In this document: piece by piece, positions 33,611 to 42,395 of the stretch
Layout: the number at the start of each line of letters is the position of its first letter
Numbering within the stretch: position 1 is the first letter of the stretch
The notes under the pieces: model-generated
Databases searched by the model: none
Seen by the model: the letters and a program-made list of their open reading frames with translations, nothing else
What the model was told of the DNA's origin: nothing
Translations under genes and position numbers: made by a program
Assembly: GCA_025357875.1 (NCBI GenBank)
Contig: JANYLK010000119.1
Location: 1 to 42,758, forward strand
DNA length: 42,758 nt
From: Granulicella sp.
GTDB lineage: Bacteria > Acidobacteriota > Terriglobia > Terriglobales > Acidobacteriaceae
Direction of reading: 5' to 3'

Positions 33611-36460
33611 TTAGAAGACCTGGTCGGAGTGGCGGAGATTGCCGGCGCTACCAATGTTGGCCAGCGTGAAGTTGAATTTGTAACCATTGTCGTTACGAGA
33701 TGTGCCAAGCTCGTATTTGCGGTATTCGACGCTGACTCCGCAGCAGTTCCAGTTGTACGAGGCCTGGACAGCCCCGTACTGTACGGTGCCACTGTCGATG
33801 TCAATGCCGGCGTTTGCGGCTGCGCTCAGTCCCGCCCTGGTCGGCTTGCCGAAGCCGAGCAGGACGCGCATCTGGTTGAAGTCCGCGACCGCCGACAGGA
33901 CGCCTTCGACGTAGGACCGCGCGGGAGCGTTGAGCCGGGCATAGCTGATGCCGGAAAAGACGTTTCCCTGGTGGACGTCGGCGTAAACGTTGTTCGCGGT
34001 GAATTTTCTGCGGCAGGGCAAGGTGCGGTTGGTAAGGCCGGCGACAGAGGAGGAGCAGGTGTCGTAGTCGAAATCCCACTCGACGTCGGTCTTCTCGGAT
34101 GTGCGCACGCGCAGACGGGAGATGATGGGTGAGATGGTGCGGGGTCCGGTGAGGAAAGATATGCCGGAGAAGTTCAGCGTCGTTTCGAGGATGCTGCGCG
34201 GGCCGTTCTGGACTACGGCGCCGCCAAAGTGGGTATCGAAGAAGTATTTCTGGGCAACCCGCCAACTGATCCACTCGCGATTTCCGCAGATCGGGGGAGC
34301 GGAGTCGGCGCGGTTGGTGGCCTGGCCGGGATCTTCAATTGCATCGGCTTCTTTGCCGGCCGAGCCCAGGATCTCATTTGCGTCCGCGGCGTCGCCCGCG
34401 GCATGGCAGGGTGAATTGTCCTTGCGTCGCAGGAATAGCCTCTGGGTCGCGCCATACTCTAACTCATTGGTATCACTGGCGGTGTCTGTGGTGTCGAAGC
34501 GCAACACCTCGCGAAAGTTGCCTATGCCGTGGACGTAGCGATACAAGACCTGCGGCTCGATGGTGTGGCGGGCATCATGGCGCAAAACTTTTCTAAAGAA
34601 GCCCGATTCGAAGGTCCGCTCGAGAATCGGGGGACGGATGTCGAATTGAATCTCCACGTCAGCGCGGTTAATTGGGTTGGTGTTCTCGACCTGAGCTTCG
34701 CCTGGGATCGCTGGGAAGCGGCTGCGGGAATAGAAGGTCTCGCGACCGCCGATCGCTGGACGCACGCGCCACCCGCCACCGCCAAAGGGGTATGCAATCT
34801 CCGGATGAACGTCGAGGCGTTCGACCATGCCGCTGGTCTGGAAGTTGGGCTGGGTACGTTTGAGAGCCGCCACCGAGCTATCGAAGTTCCACTCGAAACC
34901 GCTGGAACCAAGCGTGTGATCGGTGGCGGTGAACTCGAATGCAGGCGCGTGGAAGATGTGGACCTGCTGCTCGTCCTGCTTCGGCTTGGTGGTCGCGATG
35001 CGCTTCTCGCCCTGATAGCGGTCTCCTTCGATGGAGGCGGCCATGCCGTTCCACTCGCGCGTGAGGTAGACGGTGGAGACGACGTCGCTGGAGACGGCCT
35101 TGTTGAAGTTCGACGAGAAGGCCTGGCGGTAGGGGAAGGAACTGAGGTATTCGACATCGGCGACCATGCGGACGCGGACTGGCGTAGATGGCGCGGAGTC
35201 GCCTTCCGCGAACAGATCGCGGCGCGCGGAGAGCAGGATATCGGTGCCGCTCTGGTTGAGGTAGACTTTGCCGCCGCCGGGATAGTATCCGCGATCGTGG
35301 AGAGCGCTGTAGTGTGCGCGGAAGAAGTTCTGCCCGAGGCCGCGATAACGAAGGCTTGCAGTCTGCTCCCATCCGCGCGCGGTGTAGTAGATGGTGCCGA
35401 TGGTGAGGTCAGTGCTGCGGTTGATGGCCCAGTAGACTTGCTCGCCGATGGTGTTGCCCTTGGCGGCGGAGTTGAAGCCAATTTCGGGGATCAGGATGCC
35501 GGTCTGACGATTGCTGGCGTCGACGGGATGAGTGACGTAAGGCAGCCAGAGAATGGGCACGCTCAACAGGCGGAAGACGCTGTTTTTTGCGTAGGCCTTG
35601 GTGCCTTCGACGCTGAACTCGCCGCCGGAGAGCAGCCAGTCGGGATGGGCGAGTTGGCAGGAGGTGATGGTGCCGCTGAAGATGTGGAACTGGCGCGGGC
35701 CGGATTTGACGACGAGCTTGCCGGTGAAGAGGAATGGGTTTCCATTGGCATAGACCGCCCGCTGAGTGACCGCTGCGTCGCCGTCGAAGGTCTTCTGATG
35801 AATGCCGACTGAGCCGGTGACGTCGTAGAAGCGGCCATTCATGGTGCGAATATTGACGGTCCCGTGGCTGGCCTCGATGTGCTCGTCCGTCTCGCCGACG
35901 GTGAGAATGACGTGGCCGGTGAGGGTGACGTCGCCGGTGTCGCTGGAGTATTCAATGTGATCGGCCTGGAGGATACGGTCGCGGTAGGTGACGACGACGT
36001 TGCCGTCGAGGATGTCGACGCCGGTGGAGGAAGTCGACTGCGTCTGCGATTCGATGTGCAGAGGAGTGCTGGGTAGAGGGATGGGGACGGCGTCGGGATA
36101 CTGCGGTTGGCCGGGTGCATCGGGGAGGTCTTGCGGTGATTCTGCGATGGAGTTTAAAGATTCGGCGGGGGGAGTTTGCACCGTTGCCGACGGAGGTGCC
36201 TCAGTCGTCACCTGTTGCGCAAAGAGATGCGAGTGATTTGCGTTGAGCAGCGTGATACTTATGAAGAAGCAGATGTTGCTTGCAAACTTAAAGCTATTCG
36301 CAGGTAAGAAGTGGGCGCTGATGGGTCGTCTGGAGCGCTGCTGAGAGCGTCCAAGGAGCGGTACCCGGAAGGCTGCGAGCGTGGTTTCACGCCGCGCAGA
36401 CGAATTGGAGTTGTGCTGGCACTTTGGCTGCCGGATGTTCAGGGTTTTCACACGCACCAC
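33611..36460 (-). CDS. lptD: LPS-assembly outer-membrane protein LptD
   Basis: Up to 949 residues, the outer-membrane channel that inserts lipopolysaccharide in the outer leaflet. The N-terminal beta-jellyroll of OstA type is clear (VDILDGNVVVTYRDRILQAD, DTGDVTLTGHVILTVG, IEASHGTVNIRTMNGRFYDV). The LptD barrel follows (LLSVPILWLPYVTHPVDASN, GILIPEIGFNSAAKGNTIGE, later RYVHGIGNFREV) and ends ...AGNLRHSDQVF with a terminal Phe. A Pro/Ala-rich stretch links the signal and the jellyroll. A Cys-flanked, Ala/Asp-rich insert lies late in the barrel (SPCHAAGD ... PPICGN). The true start is uncertain; a hydrophobic signal (FASNICFFISITLLNANHSH) begins near residue 58 without an ATG before it. Divergent from the RDD gene. 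Confidence 0.9.
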   Translation of the reverse strand: MVRVKTLNIRQPKCQHNSNSSARRETTLAAFRVPLLGRSQQRSRRPISAHFLPANSFKFASNICFFISITLLNANHSHLFAQQVTTEAPPSATVQTPPAESLNSIAESPQDLPDAPGQPQYPDAVPIPLPSTPLHIESQTQSTSSTGVDILDGNVVVTYRDRILQADHIEYSSDTGDVTLTGHVILTVGETDEHIEASHGTVNIRTMNGRFYDVTGSVGIHQKTFDGDAAVTQRAVYANGNPFLFTGKLVVKSGPRQFHIFSGTITSCQLAHPDWLLSGGEFSVEGTKAYAKNSVFRLLSVPILWLPYVTHPVDASNRQTGILIPEIGFNSAAKGNTIGEQVYWAINRSTDLTIGTIYYTARGWEQTASLRYRGLGQNFFRAHYSALHDRGYYPGGGKVYLNQSGTDILLSARRDLFAEGDSAPSTPVRVRMVADVEYLSSFPYRQAFSSNFNKAVSSDVVSTVYLTREWNGMAASIEGDRYQGEKRIATTKPKQDEQQVHIFHAPAFEFTATDHTLGSSGFEWNFDSSVAALKRTQPNFQTSGMVERLDVHPEIAYPFGGGGWRVRPAIGGRETFYSRSRFPAIPGEAQVENTNPINRADVEIQFDIRPPILERTFESGFFRKVLRHDARHTIEPQVLYRYVHGIGNFREVLRFDTTDTASDTNELEYGATQRLFLRRKDNSPCHAAGDAADANEILGSAGKEADAIEDPGQATNRADSAPPICGNREWISWRVAQKYFFDTHFGGAVVQNGPRSILETTLNFSGISFLTGPRTISPIISRLRVRTSEKTDVEWDFDYDTCSSSVAGLTNRTLPCRRKFTANNVYADVHQGNVFSGISYARLNAPARSYVEGVLSAVADFNQMRVLLGFGKPTRAGLSAAANAGIDIDSGTVQYGAVQASYNWNCCGVSVEYRKYELGTSRNDNGYKFNFTLANIGSAGNLRHSDQVF

Positions 36461-36510
36461 ACTTTTAGGTTAGACGGTTCGACGATTTCCGGGAAGTGGG
36501 TAAGAGCAAA

Positions 36511-38223
36511 ATGGGCGCCGCACTGCTAAACACGACAACTGAGGCAGAGTTTACTGGGATTGCGGTGGATTCGGAAACCATTGCCTTTGCGAAGCTTCGG
36601 GCCGATGTGGAAGAGGCGCGGCAGACGCCGGCTGTCACGCATCCTGCTTCGGCCGAAGCGCTGCGGATGCAGGTTGCCGAGCGGTTGGCGGCGCATCGAG
36701 GGCGGCGCATCGGTGGGGGAATTTCGTCCGCAACAACAAGCGCGGTTGAGCCTGTTCGCGCGGGCAGCACACGCTCAGCGCGCATCGCCGCGACCGTGGC
36801 CGAACGCTACGCGCACACGCCAAGCTATCGCGCATTTCTAGCGGCTGAGGCGGAACGCGCGGTCGAGCAGGCACGCGCGGCGGCTGAAGTTGCGGCGATG
36901 AACGCACAGGCCATCGCCGATGCGCAGCAGAGGATCCTGGATGCGTTCGATGAAGCCGCGATACAGCGAGTGGCCCACGAACGCGCGATTGCGGCCGCAG
37001 TACAGCCAGGGGCGGAGAATGCAGCCGGAGACGCGCTGGCCGCGATGCCAGCCGAGGCTGCAAGCATTGAGTTGAATCTGTGGCCTGATCTTGTTTGTGA
37101 AGAGGCTCGGAGAGAGCACGTGGACACGGCACGGCGCGGCGGGACCAGCGACTTGCGAGGAACAGGCGTAGGCCGGCACGATGCGAAGGCGGCGGCTGCA
37201 CCTGTCGCGCGGACGGGCGGACTCACCGTGCGGCTGTATGAAGATGCTCTCGGGACGACTGGTGAGTACCGCGGAGTCACACATCGGGCAGCCAATCTCG
37301 CGTCCAGTCTGGCGCATACGAATCGACGTGAATACCGCAATGAGGACGATGCGATTGCGCTCGATGAAGAGATCGCGTTTCGCCAGGCGCCGGTGTTTGA
37401 AGAGCCGGCCGGGCCACCTGTGCCGCTACCCGCGAATCTGATCGAGTTTCCACGACAGCTTGTGGCCTCACGCAAAGCTCGGCCGCGACTGGCCGAGGGC
37501 CCGCTGCGCGAGGAGGGCGAGGCGGCGCCCGGAGATGGCCAGTTACGCATCTTCGAGGTGGACGCGGCGCAGATCTCGACGCACCCGGATGAGACCGCAG
37601 TGGCCACACCGCAGTGGACTTCGATATGGCTGGACACGCCGCGCGAAGCAGTGGAGAGGGACTATCGCACGGATTTTGAGCACGAGGTCGACCAGGCGGG
37701 CGATGCGATTGCAGAGCCTATTGGCCGAAGTGTTCCCGCGGTGCAGGCGGCACCGATCGTGCGCCGCATCATGGCAGGTGGAATAGATCTGGGCATTGTG
37801 ATTGCCGGAGTGCTCGTGTCTGCGACGGCGTTTGTTGCGATTGCCGATCGTTCGATTGCGTGGCCCGCAAGTGGGTCAATGTTTCAGACCGCGCGTGTGG
37901 TCGCGACTTCGATTGCGAGCCAGACGGGAATGCAGCCGAGTCAAGTTGGGATCATAGGCGGGGTGGCGTGGGTATTTCTGGTGTTGACGTATCACACGCT
38001 ATTTTTCTGGTTCTCGGATGCAACACCCGGAATGCGTTGCGCGCGAATTGGGCTGTGTACCTTTAGCGATGAGAACCCAACCCGGCGAGCCGTTCGCAGG
38101 AGGCTGGGAGCGATGCTGTTTTCGGCGTGCGCGTTGGGACTGGGATTCGTGTGGGCGCTGCTCGATGAAGAACGCTTGACGTGGCACGACAGGATTATGC
38201 GGATGTACTTGCGGAGTTACTAG
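36511..38223 (+). CDS. RDD-family membrane protein with long N-terminal region
   Basis: About 570 residues. The last 160 residues are an RDD domain: a first helix AGGIDLGIVIAGVLVSATAF, a second around GIIGGVAWVFLVLTYHTLFF, the family stretch DATPGMRCARIGLC, then FSACALGLGFVWALL and WHDRIMRMYL. RDD proteins are small membrane proteins of unclear, possibly transport-related, function. The first 400 residues are soluble-looking and rich in Ala, Arg and Glu, with coiled-coil-like stretches (AAEAERAVEQARAAAEVAAM) and no recognised domain. Start: ATG 36511 is used here; a GTG at 36496 in the same frame is an equal candidate. The stop codon TAG is part of the first repeat unit that follows. Confidence 0.78.
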   Translation: MGAALLNTTTEAEFTGIAVDSETIAFAKLRADVEEARQTPAVTHPASAEALRMQVAERLAAHRGRRIGGGISSATTSAVEPVRAGSTRSARIAATVAERYAHTPSYRAFLAAEAERAVEQARAAAEVAAMNAQAIADAQQRILDAFDEAAIQRVAHERAIAAAVQPGAENAAGDALAAMPAEAASIELNLWPDLVCEEARREHVDTARRGGTSDLRGTGVGRHDAKAAAAPVARTGGLTVRLYEDALGTTGEYRGVTHRAANLASSLAHTNRREYRNEDDAIALDEEIAFRQAPVFEEPAGPPVPLPANLIEFPRQLVASRKARPRLAEGPLREEGEAAPGDGQLRIFEVDAAQISTHPDETAVATPQWTSIWLDTPREAVERDYRTDFEHEVDQAGDAIAEPIGRSVPAVQAAPIVRRIMAGGIDLGIVIAGVLVSATAFVAIADRSIAWPASGSMFQTARVVATSIASQTGMQPSQVGIIGGVAWVFLVLTYHTLFFWFSDATPGMRCARIGLCTFSDENPTRRAVRRRLGAMLFSACALGLGFVWALLDEERLTWHDRIMRMYLRSY

Positions 38224-38270
38224 GTTCGAGGTTCGATGCTCAGGTTCAGGTTCAGGTTCAGGTTCGAGGC
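38223..38270 (+). repeat. Left array: GGTTCGA and AGGTTC units
   Basis: Two GGTTCGA heptamers (38223-38236) are followed by TGCTC and four AGGTTC hexamers (38242-38265), then GAGGC. The heptamer is the reverse complement of the unit in the right array (38815-38947), so the two arrays enclose the ferredoxin gene in inverted orientation. Confidence 0.85.
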
Positions 38271-38308
38271 TCGCTGAAGCAGGTTCGCCGCGCATCTCAC
38301 CCTGTACT

Positions 38309-38635
38309 ATGGCGAGCGAATTGAAAACCTATGTAGCGCCGTGGAATGGCAGGCTGATTCTTGCGTGTCGCAAATGCCAGAAAAAGCTGAAGGGCGACCC
38401 CGATCTGCGGGCTCTCGCAAAACTTAAGAAGACGATAAAGCGACGAAATAAGGAGCATCCGGAACAGGCGCTTTATGTGATCAATGTGCCGTGCATGGAT
38501 CTTTGTCCGAAGGATGGGGTGACTGTCTGCAATCCTGCGGAGATGCCTTTGCGCTTGTCGATCCTGCGAAGCAAGGGAGATATTGAGAGGATGGTCCATA
38601 AGCCCGGCGCGCGGGAGGCGGACCTCAGGGGCTAA
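38309..38635 (+). CDS. (2Fe-2S) thioredoxin-like ferredoxin domain protein
   Basis: A 108-residue protein with five cysteines: Cys20 and Cys23 (LILACRKCQKKLKG), Cys62 and Cys66 (VPCMDLCPKDG) and Cys74 (VTVCNPAEMP). The spacing fits thioredoxin-fold 2Fe-2S ferredoxins, small soluble electron carriers; a zinc-binding role cannot be excluded. The chain is basic in its middle helix (KLKKTIKRRNKEHPEQALYV). It is flanked by repeat arrays on both sides. The end of the frame (DLRG and its TAA stop) lies inside a GGGCT-type palindrome (38627-38641), so the repeat supplies the stop codon and perhaps the last residues. I see no good ribosome site before the ATG. Confidence 0.72.
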   Translation: MASELKTYVAPWNGRLILACRKCQKKLKGDPDLRALAKLKKTIKRRNKEHPEQALYVINVPCMDLCPKDGVTVCNPAEMPLRLSILRSKGDIERMVHKPGAREADLRG

Positions 38636-38800
38636 AGCCCTCTTGATTTTGTGGCTTCTGCGGCACGGCTGAAGCCGTACCCTTAAGCAAGACGGCATTT
38701 CAGCATCCTGCAAGCGCGCTGCTGCTCGTAAAAGACGAGAGGCCCGGGGCTGAAGCCCCTATCATTTTGAAGCCCTTACCGCGGGCTAAAGCCCGCTGCT
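38622..38800. repeat. Cluster of four GGGCT-RA-AGCCC palindromic elements
   Basis: Four related hairpins lie in 180 bases: GGGGCTAAAGCCCT (38628-38641), ACGGCTGAAGCCGT (38665-38678), GGGGCTGAAGCCCC (38746-38759) and CGGGCTAAAGCCCG (38782-38795). All share GCT-AA/GA-AGC with matching outer arms. They fill the gap between the ferredoxin gene and bamA; I see no gene in this stretch. Confidence 0.8.
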
Positions 38801-38814
38801 ACTCCGGTCGTTCC

Positions 38815-38947
38815 CTCGAACCTCGAACCTCGAACCTCGAACCGCGAACCGCGAACCGGGCACCGCGAACCTGGCACCGCGCACCGCGAACTGGGCACCG
38901 CGCACCGCGAACTGGGCACCCGGCACCGCGCACCTTGTACCTCGACC
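38815..38947 (+). repeat. Right array: 19 tandem 7-bp units
   Basis: Nineteen units of exactly 7 bases follow one another without a gap. Four are CTCGAAC, then CGCGAAC, CGGGCAC, CTGGCAC, CGCGCAC, TGGGCAC and similar variants; the end of each unit is nearly always AC. The array stops 6 bases before the bamA stop codon. Its heptamer is the reverse complement of that in the left array. Confidence 0.88.
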
Positions 38948-38953
38948 CTGCCC

Positions 38954-41900
38954 TTAGAAAGTTGTGCTTACCGTTAGGCGGAAGGTCTTGCGGGGTTCGC
39001 GGAGTTGATAAGACGGGCCATAGAGCTGCAACGCCTCTTGATAGCTGAAGAGGCCTGCACCCGAATTCGGGAACATGCTGCGGAAGGTCGCGTTGTCCAC
39101 CGCAAGTTGCTGGGGAACATTCTCGAACAGCCGCAGCGGGTTATACGCGTAGTAGAGCCGGAACGGAGCGTTGACTATGGGCAGGATGACCTGCAACTCC
39201 GCGCCAGTGGACATGCGTGGGACAAAGTTGGTTCCCGGCACTGCTCTCAATTGGAGCGGGGAGAAGGACGGCACAGCCTGGCCGCCATAGCAAGCGCCGT
39301 TGACGAACGTGGGGCAGCCGTATAGCGGGCTCGACAGCACGGCTGCGCCGGCAACGCTCTGTCGCAGCTGGCTTGGTTGCAGGTCGCCGGTTACGCCAAA
39401 ATCAGTGAACAGGGCGAAGGTGACCTGGTTGACGATGGGGATCCGGTATTCCGCGTTGGCGGTGAACTGGGTATCTCCGCCAACGGCGACCAGACGGTAG
39501 ATGGGCAGCGGAATCTGGATGTTGCCGAGACTGGGGTTGGTGGGATCGCGTGGAATCAGCGTTCCATCGGGATTGGTGAGGTTGAAGTCGACCTTGACCG
39601 GGATAAAGGTGTAAGGCGATGCGGCGCGGATATCGAAGCCGCGGATATCCGACTCGCCGCCACCGTAAATGCGGTTAGTAGGCGGTGCGACCTCGCCGCC
39701 GAATCCATTGACATGCGCGAATTGCAGGCGCATGCCGAGGACGTTGCGGCCTTCCCCGTTAATCTTGATGCCCTTCATGGGGTAGAACTGGCGGAATGCG
39801 ACGACCGGGGAGACGTACTTAACATTGCCACCCGCGCCTGCGATCTGCACGGATACGTTGAAATCGCGTCCGGAGTGCGGGCCTACCGCACGGTCCAAGC
39901 CGGAGTAGCTGAAGCTGGGCGAGATGGTCGAAGTGATGATGCCGTTCAGCTGATTAGGGCCTTCGACACCAGAACGGAACGCCAGCGACTGAAATACGTT
40001 TCGGGTGTTGTCGTTGAATGTCTGGACGGTAGCGCTCGAAAGGGCATACGTGATGCCGACGCGCGAGACTCCGCGGGCGGACCACAGATGCTTCAGCGGC
40101 TCACTGGCTGACACGGTGAAGCCGGTGGTCGAGGTGTTGTAGTTGGTCAGCAGGGACGACTGCGCGGTGGAGACGTTCGAGCTTGCGCCATTCGCGAGGG
40201 AGTACGCCTTCGCCGGGTTGTAGTCGGTCTTGCGGGTAAACAATTCCACGCCAACCGAGATTGGCTTATTGCGCAGATACGGCTCGTTGAATCCAAAGCT
40301 AAGATTGCGCGATAGGTCGCCTACGTTGGCGTTCGCCGATAGCGTCTCGCCCAGACCGAGGAAGTTATTGGTCTCATAGTTGAGGCCGATGAAGGTGCCC
40401 GAAAGTCCGCTGATTCCGCCATTGACGCCAATGGAGTTCTTGCCCTTTTCCTTGACCTTCAGCAACAGGTCGACGGTGCCCTCATCGGCGTTCTGACGGG
40501 TCTCGGTGTCTTCTTCCGTCTTCAGGACATCGAAGTAGCCGAGTTGGTTGAGCCGCAGGACAGAAATATCCCAGCGCTGGCTGCTGTAAACCTCGCCCTC
40601 CTGCAGCAGGAGTTCGCGGCGGATGACCTTATCGCGGGTTACGCTGTTACCGGTGAACTCGATGCGCGAGACGTAGAACTGCTTGTCTTCGTTGATGTCG
40701 ATGTCCCAGTAGACGAGCTTTTTGGCATCGTCGCGGCGAGGCACAGGGTTGGGCACCATGTTGATGTAACCCTGGCTGCCGTAGGCCTTGCGCAAGGCCT
40801 CCAGACCCTTGTGAAAGAGAGTCGCGTCGAACCACTCGCCATCTTTCTGCGCGAATTGCGCCCGCAGGGCCTTGGTGTTCGAGAACATCTTGTTGCCGCT
40901 GAAGGTGATGCCACCCAGCTTGTAGCGGTCGCCCTCTTCAATTGGCATCAGGATATCGATGCGCTTGCCTGTCGAGGGCCGCAGGGTGAAGTAGTTGAGG
41001 CCACCCGCGTCGCGAACGTGGGTTTGCGCCTCGCTGGTCTGCGCCATGAAGTATCCGCGGCTGAGATAAGCCTGGCGAACGCGTTCGGTATCTTCGTCAA
41101 GCTTGCTGGCGTCAAAGGTCCGGGCAAACAGGTTCTCAAGGACCACGGAGTGGGGTATCCCGACCGGCTTGGAGTTGACCATGGCGTTACGCAGGATGCG
41201 GTCGTTGAGGTTGTTATTGCCCTCGAAGGCGATCTTGCCCACCTTTACGGTCGGTCCTTCCTTGATCTTGAAGGTGATTCCTACCGACGACGGCGGGATG
41301 GTCTTATAGACGGGGCTGACGGTGGCGAACTGGTGTCCATGCTCGGAGAGCAGGTCCTTCAGCACAGTGACGGCGCGCATGACGCGAGTTTCATCGAACT
41401 GGCTCTCAGGGACGAGGCCAACCTTGGCCTTCTTAAAGCGCTCATCCACGTCGGATTGGGTGACCGCATTGAGGCCCTGGTATTCCACCGAGGCGATGTG
41501 CGGCTTTTCTCGGACATAAACGATAAGTTGAATACAGGATGGGGTATCGACCCGCTCGATCTGTACCTTTTCGAAGTAGCCGGTGTTCCAGATGGAGTTG
41601 AAGTCGCGCTCGACGCCGGCCGGATCATAGGGATCACCCTGGTGCGACGACATGCGGGCGAGCACGGAATCCTTGGGGATGCGCCGCTGGCCAATGACCT
41701 CGGGCTCGCACAGGCCCTGGGAGCCAAGCGGGGTCTCTGTTGCGGCGGCGGGGACCGTAGAGAGCGCCTGGGCAGAAAGTGCGGTCGCGGCCAGAAATGG
41801 GGCCGCGGCTAAGACAGACAGGATGGCAATGGCCGGAACAATGCGGGTGGCTTTGGAGCGCGTGCGCACAGACTTTGGCTTGATGCTCAGGAAATTTCCG

Positions 41901-41968
41901 CTCACTCGCTTTACGGTAAAGATACGCACACCCTCATTGCTGAAAAATAGCGCCACGGAAGCTTCCAT
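38954..41968 (-). CDS. bamA: Outer-membrane protein assembly factor BamA
   Basis: About 1004 residues, the core of the BAM complex that folds beta-barrels into the outer membrane. A long N-terminal membrane or signal segment (IVPAIAILSVLAAAPFLAAT) precedes five POTRA domains (for example PHIASVEYQGLNAVTQSDVD, VKVGKIAFEGNNNLNDRILR, FYVSRIEFTGNSVTRDKVIR, followed by SSQRWDISVLRLNQLGYFDV). The Omp85 barrel has the loop motif SDIRGFD and ends KTFRLTVSTTF with the C-terminal Phe signal. It is longer than E. coli BamA (810), partly through loop inserts near GCPTFVNGACYG. Start uncertain: ATG 41968 lacks a clear ribosome site, and a GTG about 12 codons later is an alternative. It is alone on its strand here; no lpxD or skp follows. 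Confidence 0.95.
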   Translation of the reverse strand: MEASVALFFSNEGVRIFTVKRVSGNFLSIKPKSVRTRSKATRIVPAIAILSVLAAAPFLAATALSAQALSTVPAAATETPLGSQGLCEPEVIGQRRIPKDSVLARMSSHQGDPYDPAGVERDFNSIWNTGYFEKVQIERVDTPSCIQLIVYVREKPHIASVEYQGLNAVTQSDVDERFKKAKVGLVPESQFDETRVMRAVTVLKDLLSEHGHQFATVSPVYKTIPPSSVGITFKIKEGPTVKVGKIAFEGNNNLNDRILRNAMVNSKPVGIPHSVVLENLFARTFDASKLDEDTERVRQAYLSRGYFMAQTSEAQTHVRDAGGLNYFTLRPSTGKRIDILMPIEEGDRYKLGGITFSGNKMFSNTKALRAQFAQKDGEWFDATLFHKGLEALRKAYGSQGYINMVPNPVPRRDDAKKLVYWDIDINEDKQFYVSRIEFTGNSVTRDKVIRRELLLQEGEVYSSQRWDISVLRLNQLGYFDVLKTEEDTETRQNADEGTVDLLLKVKEKGKNSIGVNGGISGLSGTFIGLNYETNNFLGLGETLSANANVGDLSRNLSFGFNEPYLRNKPISVGVELFTRKTDYNPAKAYSLANGASSNVSTAQSSLLTNYNTSTTGFTVSASEPLKHLWSARGVSRVGITYALSSATVQTFNDNTRNVFQSLAFRSGVEGPNQLNGIITSTISPSFSYSGLDRAVGPHSGRDFNVSVQIAGAGGNVKYVSPVVAFRQFYPMKGIKINGEGRNVLGMRLQFAHVNGFGGEVAPPTNRIYGGGESDIRGFDIRAASPYTFIPVKVDFNLTNPDGTLIPRDPTNPSLGNIQIPLPIYRLVAVGGDTQFTANAEYRIPIVNQVTFALFTDFGVTGDLQPSQLRQSVAGAAVLSSPLYGCPTFVNGACYGGQAVPSFSPLQLRAVPGTNFVPRMSTGAELQVILPIVNAPFRLYYAYNPLRLFENVPQQLAVDNATFRSMFPNSGAGLFSYQEALQLYGPSYQLREPRKTFRLTVSTTF

Positions 41969-42069
41969 GGGGAAAGCTTGATTATATGGGAGCGGTGCCG
42001 GTCGGCGCGAGTTTGCGGCGGTTACCCCGGGTGTTCTGAGCGGTAACCGCCGCTTACAGAGTCTGCGAT

Positions 42070-42356
42070 TCAATGATTTGGCATCTCTCTGACTGGCCGG
42101 GCTTCCTCTGTGGCATGCTTATCCTCTCGATATTCATCGATGATGCGATTCACGTGCTTCATGAGGAAGTCTTCCAAGGCGTCCGAACGATCCTGGCCTG
42201 AGGATAACCGTTGGTCAGTTGACCATGCTCCTGATAGCGGCTTAGTGCCTCCCGGATCAGCTCCTTTATGGTGCAGTTCTCCTTCTTGGCCGTTCTCGCG
42301 GATTCCGCTCAGCAGGCTTTCGGGGAGTGAATCGACCTCGATTTGATGCTTGGCAT
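42070..42356 (-). pseudogene. Frameshifted relic of a ribbon-helix-helix antitoxin gene
   Basis: A good AAGGAGG site precedes ATG 42356 (MPSIK), but that frame stops after 15 codons. Reading across frames recovers a connected protein: MPSIK, then IEVDSLPESLLSGIRE in a second frame, then TAKKENCTIKELIREALSRY back in the first, then DALEDFLMKHVNRIIDEY in the second again. The middle parts match the beta-strand and helices of a ribbon-helix-helix antitoxin. One missing A near 42341 and one extra A near 42300 explain the first two shifts. I see no intact toxin partner next to it. This looks like decay of a third toxin-antitoxin locus; sequencing errors could mimic it, but at least two or three would be needed. 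Confidence 0.55.
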
Positions 42357-42395
42357 GCTTGCCTCCTTGAGCTGAGATTCCTGCGGCTACTTTGG

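Noticed and set aside
34529..35812. Open frame of 427 codons antisense to lptD
   Set aside because: Its sequence is what high-GC codon use produces on the opposite strand. LptD is clearly the real gene, and the antisense product has no recognisable domain.
38223..38270. tRNA T-arm-like GGTTCGA sequence
   Set aside because: It is part of a tandem repeat; no acceptor or anticodon stem can be built around it.
38815..38947. CRISPR array at the heptamer repeats
   Set aside because: Units are only 7 bases and continuous, with no spacers and no cas genes in the window.
40544..41812. Open frame of 422 codons antisense to bamA
   Set aside because: Same reason: shadow of a high-GC gene, with the true POTRA domains on the other strand.
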